Assembly (NCBI GenBank): GCA_017535125.1
Contig: JAFXUS010000047.1
Coordinates: 1 to 22,204, forward strand
Length of the DNA stretch: 22,204 nucleotides
Direction: 5' to 3'
Source of the DNA: Bacteroidales bacterium
GTDB taxonomy: Bacteria; Bacteroidota; Bacteroidia; Bacteroidales; UBA932
The notes under the pieces are model-generated. The model ran no database searches. It was not told the origin of the DNA and saw only the letters and a list, made by a program, of their open reading frames with translations. This document shows, piece after piece, positions 21,863-22,204 of the stretch (positions are counted from its first letter, which is position 1; each line of letters opens with the position of its first letter). A program made the translations under genes and the position numbers.

Positions 21863-21893
21863 TTTGCAAGTTCAAAAAAAGTGTGTACCTTTG
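21863..21893 (+). promoter_or_regulatory. Strong promoter of the 23S rRNA transcription unit
   Basis: TTTG (21863-21866), a 19-nt spacer and TACCTTTG (21886-21893) match both elements of the Bacteroidota housekeeping promoter (TTTG and TAnnTTTG). This is the best-formed promoter in the window. Transcription should start near 21900. It lies directly after the pepT terminator. Confidence 0.75.
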
Positions 21894-21899
21894 CCGTCC

Positions 21900-22112
21900 C
21901 TTCCGATGAGGGATACTTCTGAGGAGGGATTTGAGAGATCATTGACAATACTGAGAGAGATAACGAGGTAAAGAAGTTAAAAAGAGATTATAGTCTGTAT
22001 AATTAGAAATTCGAGTTTTTTCGAGTTGCGAAAATAAGGACTGCAATTTCAAAGGCAAACGAGTAAAACTATTTGAGACGTAAATGTCGCAAATGATTCA
22101 CTTAAAAAGTAC
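21900..22112 (+). other. Leader of the 23S rRNA transcript; no gene seen
   Basis: About 210 nt of AT-rich sequence without an open frame, tRNA cloverleaf or 16S sequence. It contains GAGAGATCATTGACA (near 21931), which resembles rRNA leader or spacer sequence in this phylum, and a hairpin ATTTGAGAC (22071-22079) with GTCGCAAAT (22086-22094). There is a short direct repeat TTCGAGTT at 22010-22017 and 22020-22027. It probably takes part in rRNA antitermination and 23S end processing. Confidence 0.55.
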
Positions 22113-22204
22113 GAGAAAGAGAAGAAGAGCGAACGGAGGATGCCTTGGCTTCCGGAAGCGAAGAAGGACGTGGTAAGCTGCGAAAAGCTCCGGGGATCTG
22201 CAAA
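22113..22204 (+). rRNA. rrl: 23S ribosomal RNA, 5' end (continues past the window)
   Basis: ACGGAGGATGCCTTGGC, GAAGGACGTGGTAAGCTGCG and AAAAGCTCCGGGG align base by base with the conserved 5' domain of bacterial 23S rRNA (E. coli ACGGTGGATGCCCTGGC and GAAGGACGTGCTAATCTGCG). The 5' end is set near 22113 by counting back the 20 nt that precede ACGG in E. coli, and is uncertain by about 10 nt. Only about 92 nt are in the window. No 16S rRNA, tRNA-Ile or tRNA-Ala lies upstream; the preceding gene is pepT. Confidence 0.9.

Noticed and set aside
21713..22112. tRNA-Ile/tRNA-Ala or 16S 3' end before the 23S gene
   Set aside because: No cloverleaf or TψC-like segment and no 16S anti-Shine-Dalgarno end was found in this stretch.

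Overview
The window reads as high-GC Bacteroidales (Bacteroidota) chromosome. The evidence is a one-piece hybrid two-component regulator upstream of a SusC-type gene, DUF4252 proteins, many promoters with the Bacteroidota -7 box TAnnTTTG, and Bacteroidales-like OPT, OstA and SurA proteins. No species is claimed. Coding density is very high, and most long reading frames antisense to genes are GC-driven shadows.

Layout, left to right. (1) 1-4181, minus strand: the regulatory edge of a polysaccharide utilisation locus. A 1305-residue hybrid two-component sensor/regulator (HTCS) lies upstream of a SusC-like TonB-dependent receptor, of which only the first 37 codons are in the window. Both promoter regions carry repeated TGTWACA boxes at 21-bp spacing, good candidates for HTCS operators. 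(2) 4282-6147, minus: a four-gene operon with 4-nt overlaps, DUF4252 - ECF sigma - membrane anti-sigma-like protein - DUF4252. (3) 6227-7744: a divergent cell-wall pair, a YkuD L,D-transpeptidase (minus) and an NlpC/P60 hydrolase with SH3-like domains (plus), sharing a 51-bp promoter region. (4) 7749-8888, minus: a beta-propeller lipoprotein. (5) 9002-11733, plus: a CE15 glucuronoyl-esterase-like hydrolase coupled to an aldo/keto reductase with a 4Fe-4S tail. (6) 11760-21712, plus: an envelope block with a small helical protein, DacB/PBP4, two SurA-type proteins, an OstA/LptA-family protein, an OPT oligopeptide transporter and peptidase T. The SurA, OstA and DacB products suggest outer-membrane and peptidoglycan biogenesis. 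OPT and PepT form a plausible peptide uptake and cleavage pair. (7) 21713-22204: repeats, a terminator, a strong promoter, a leader of about 210 nt and the 5' end of a 23S rRNA gene, with no 16S gene or tRNA before it.

Three things stand out. First, a 28-bp palindromic repeat family sits at the gene ends after dacB, OPT and pepT, and also lies in frame inside the OstA gene in two composite blocks, resembling the coding-sequence palindromic elements of Rickettsia. Second, the 23S gene appears to have its own promoter and to be unlinked from 16S. Third, the TGTWACA boxes flanking the HTCS gene point to a defined operator architecture and autoregulation.
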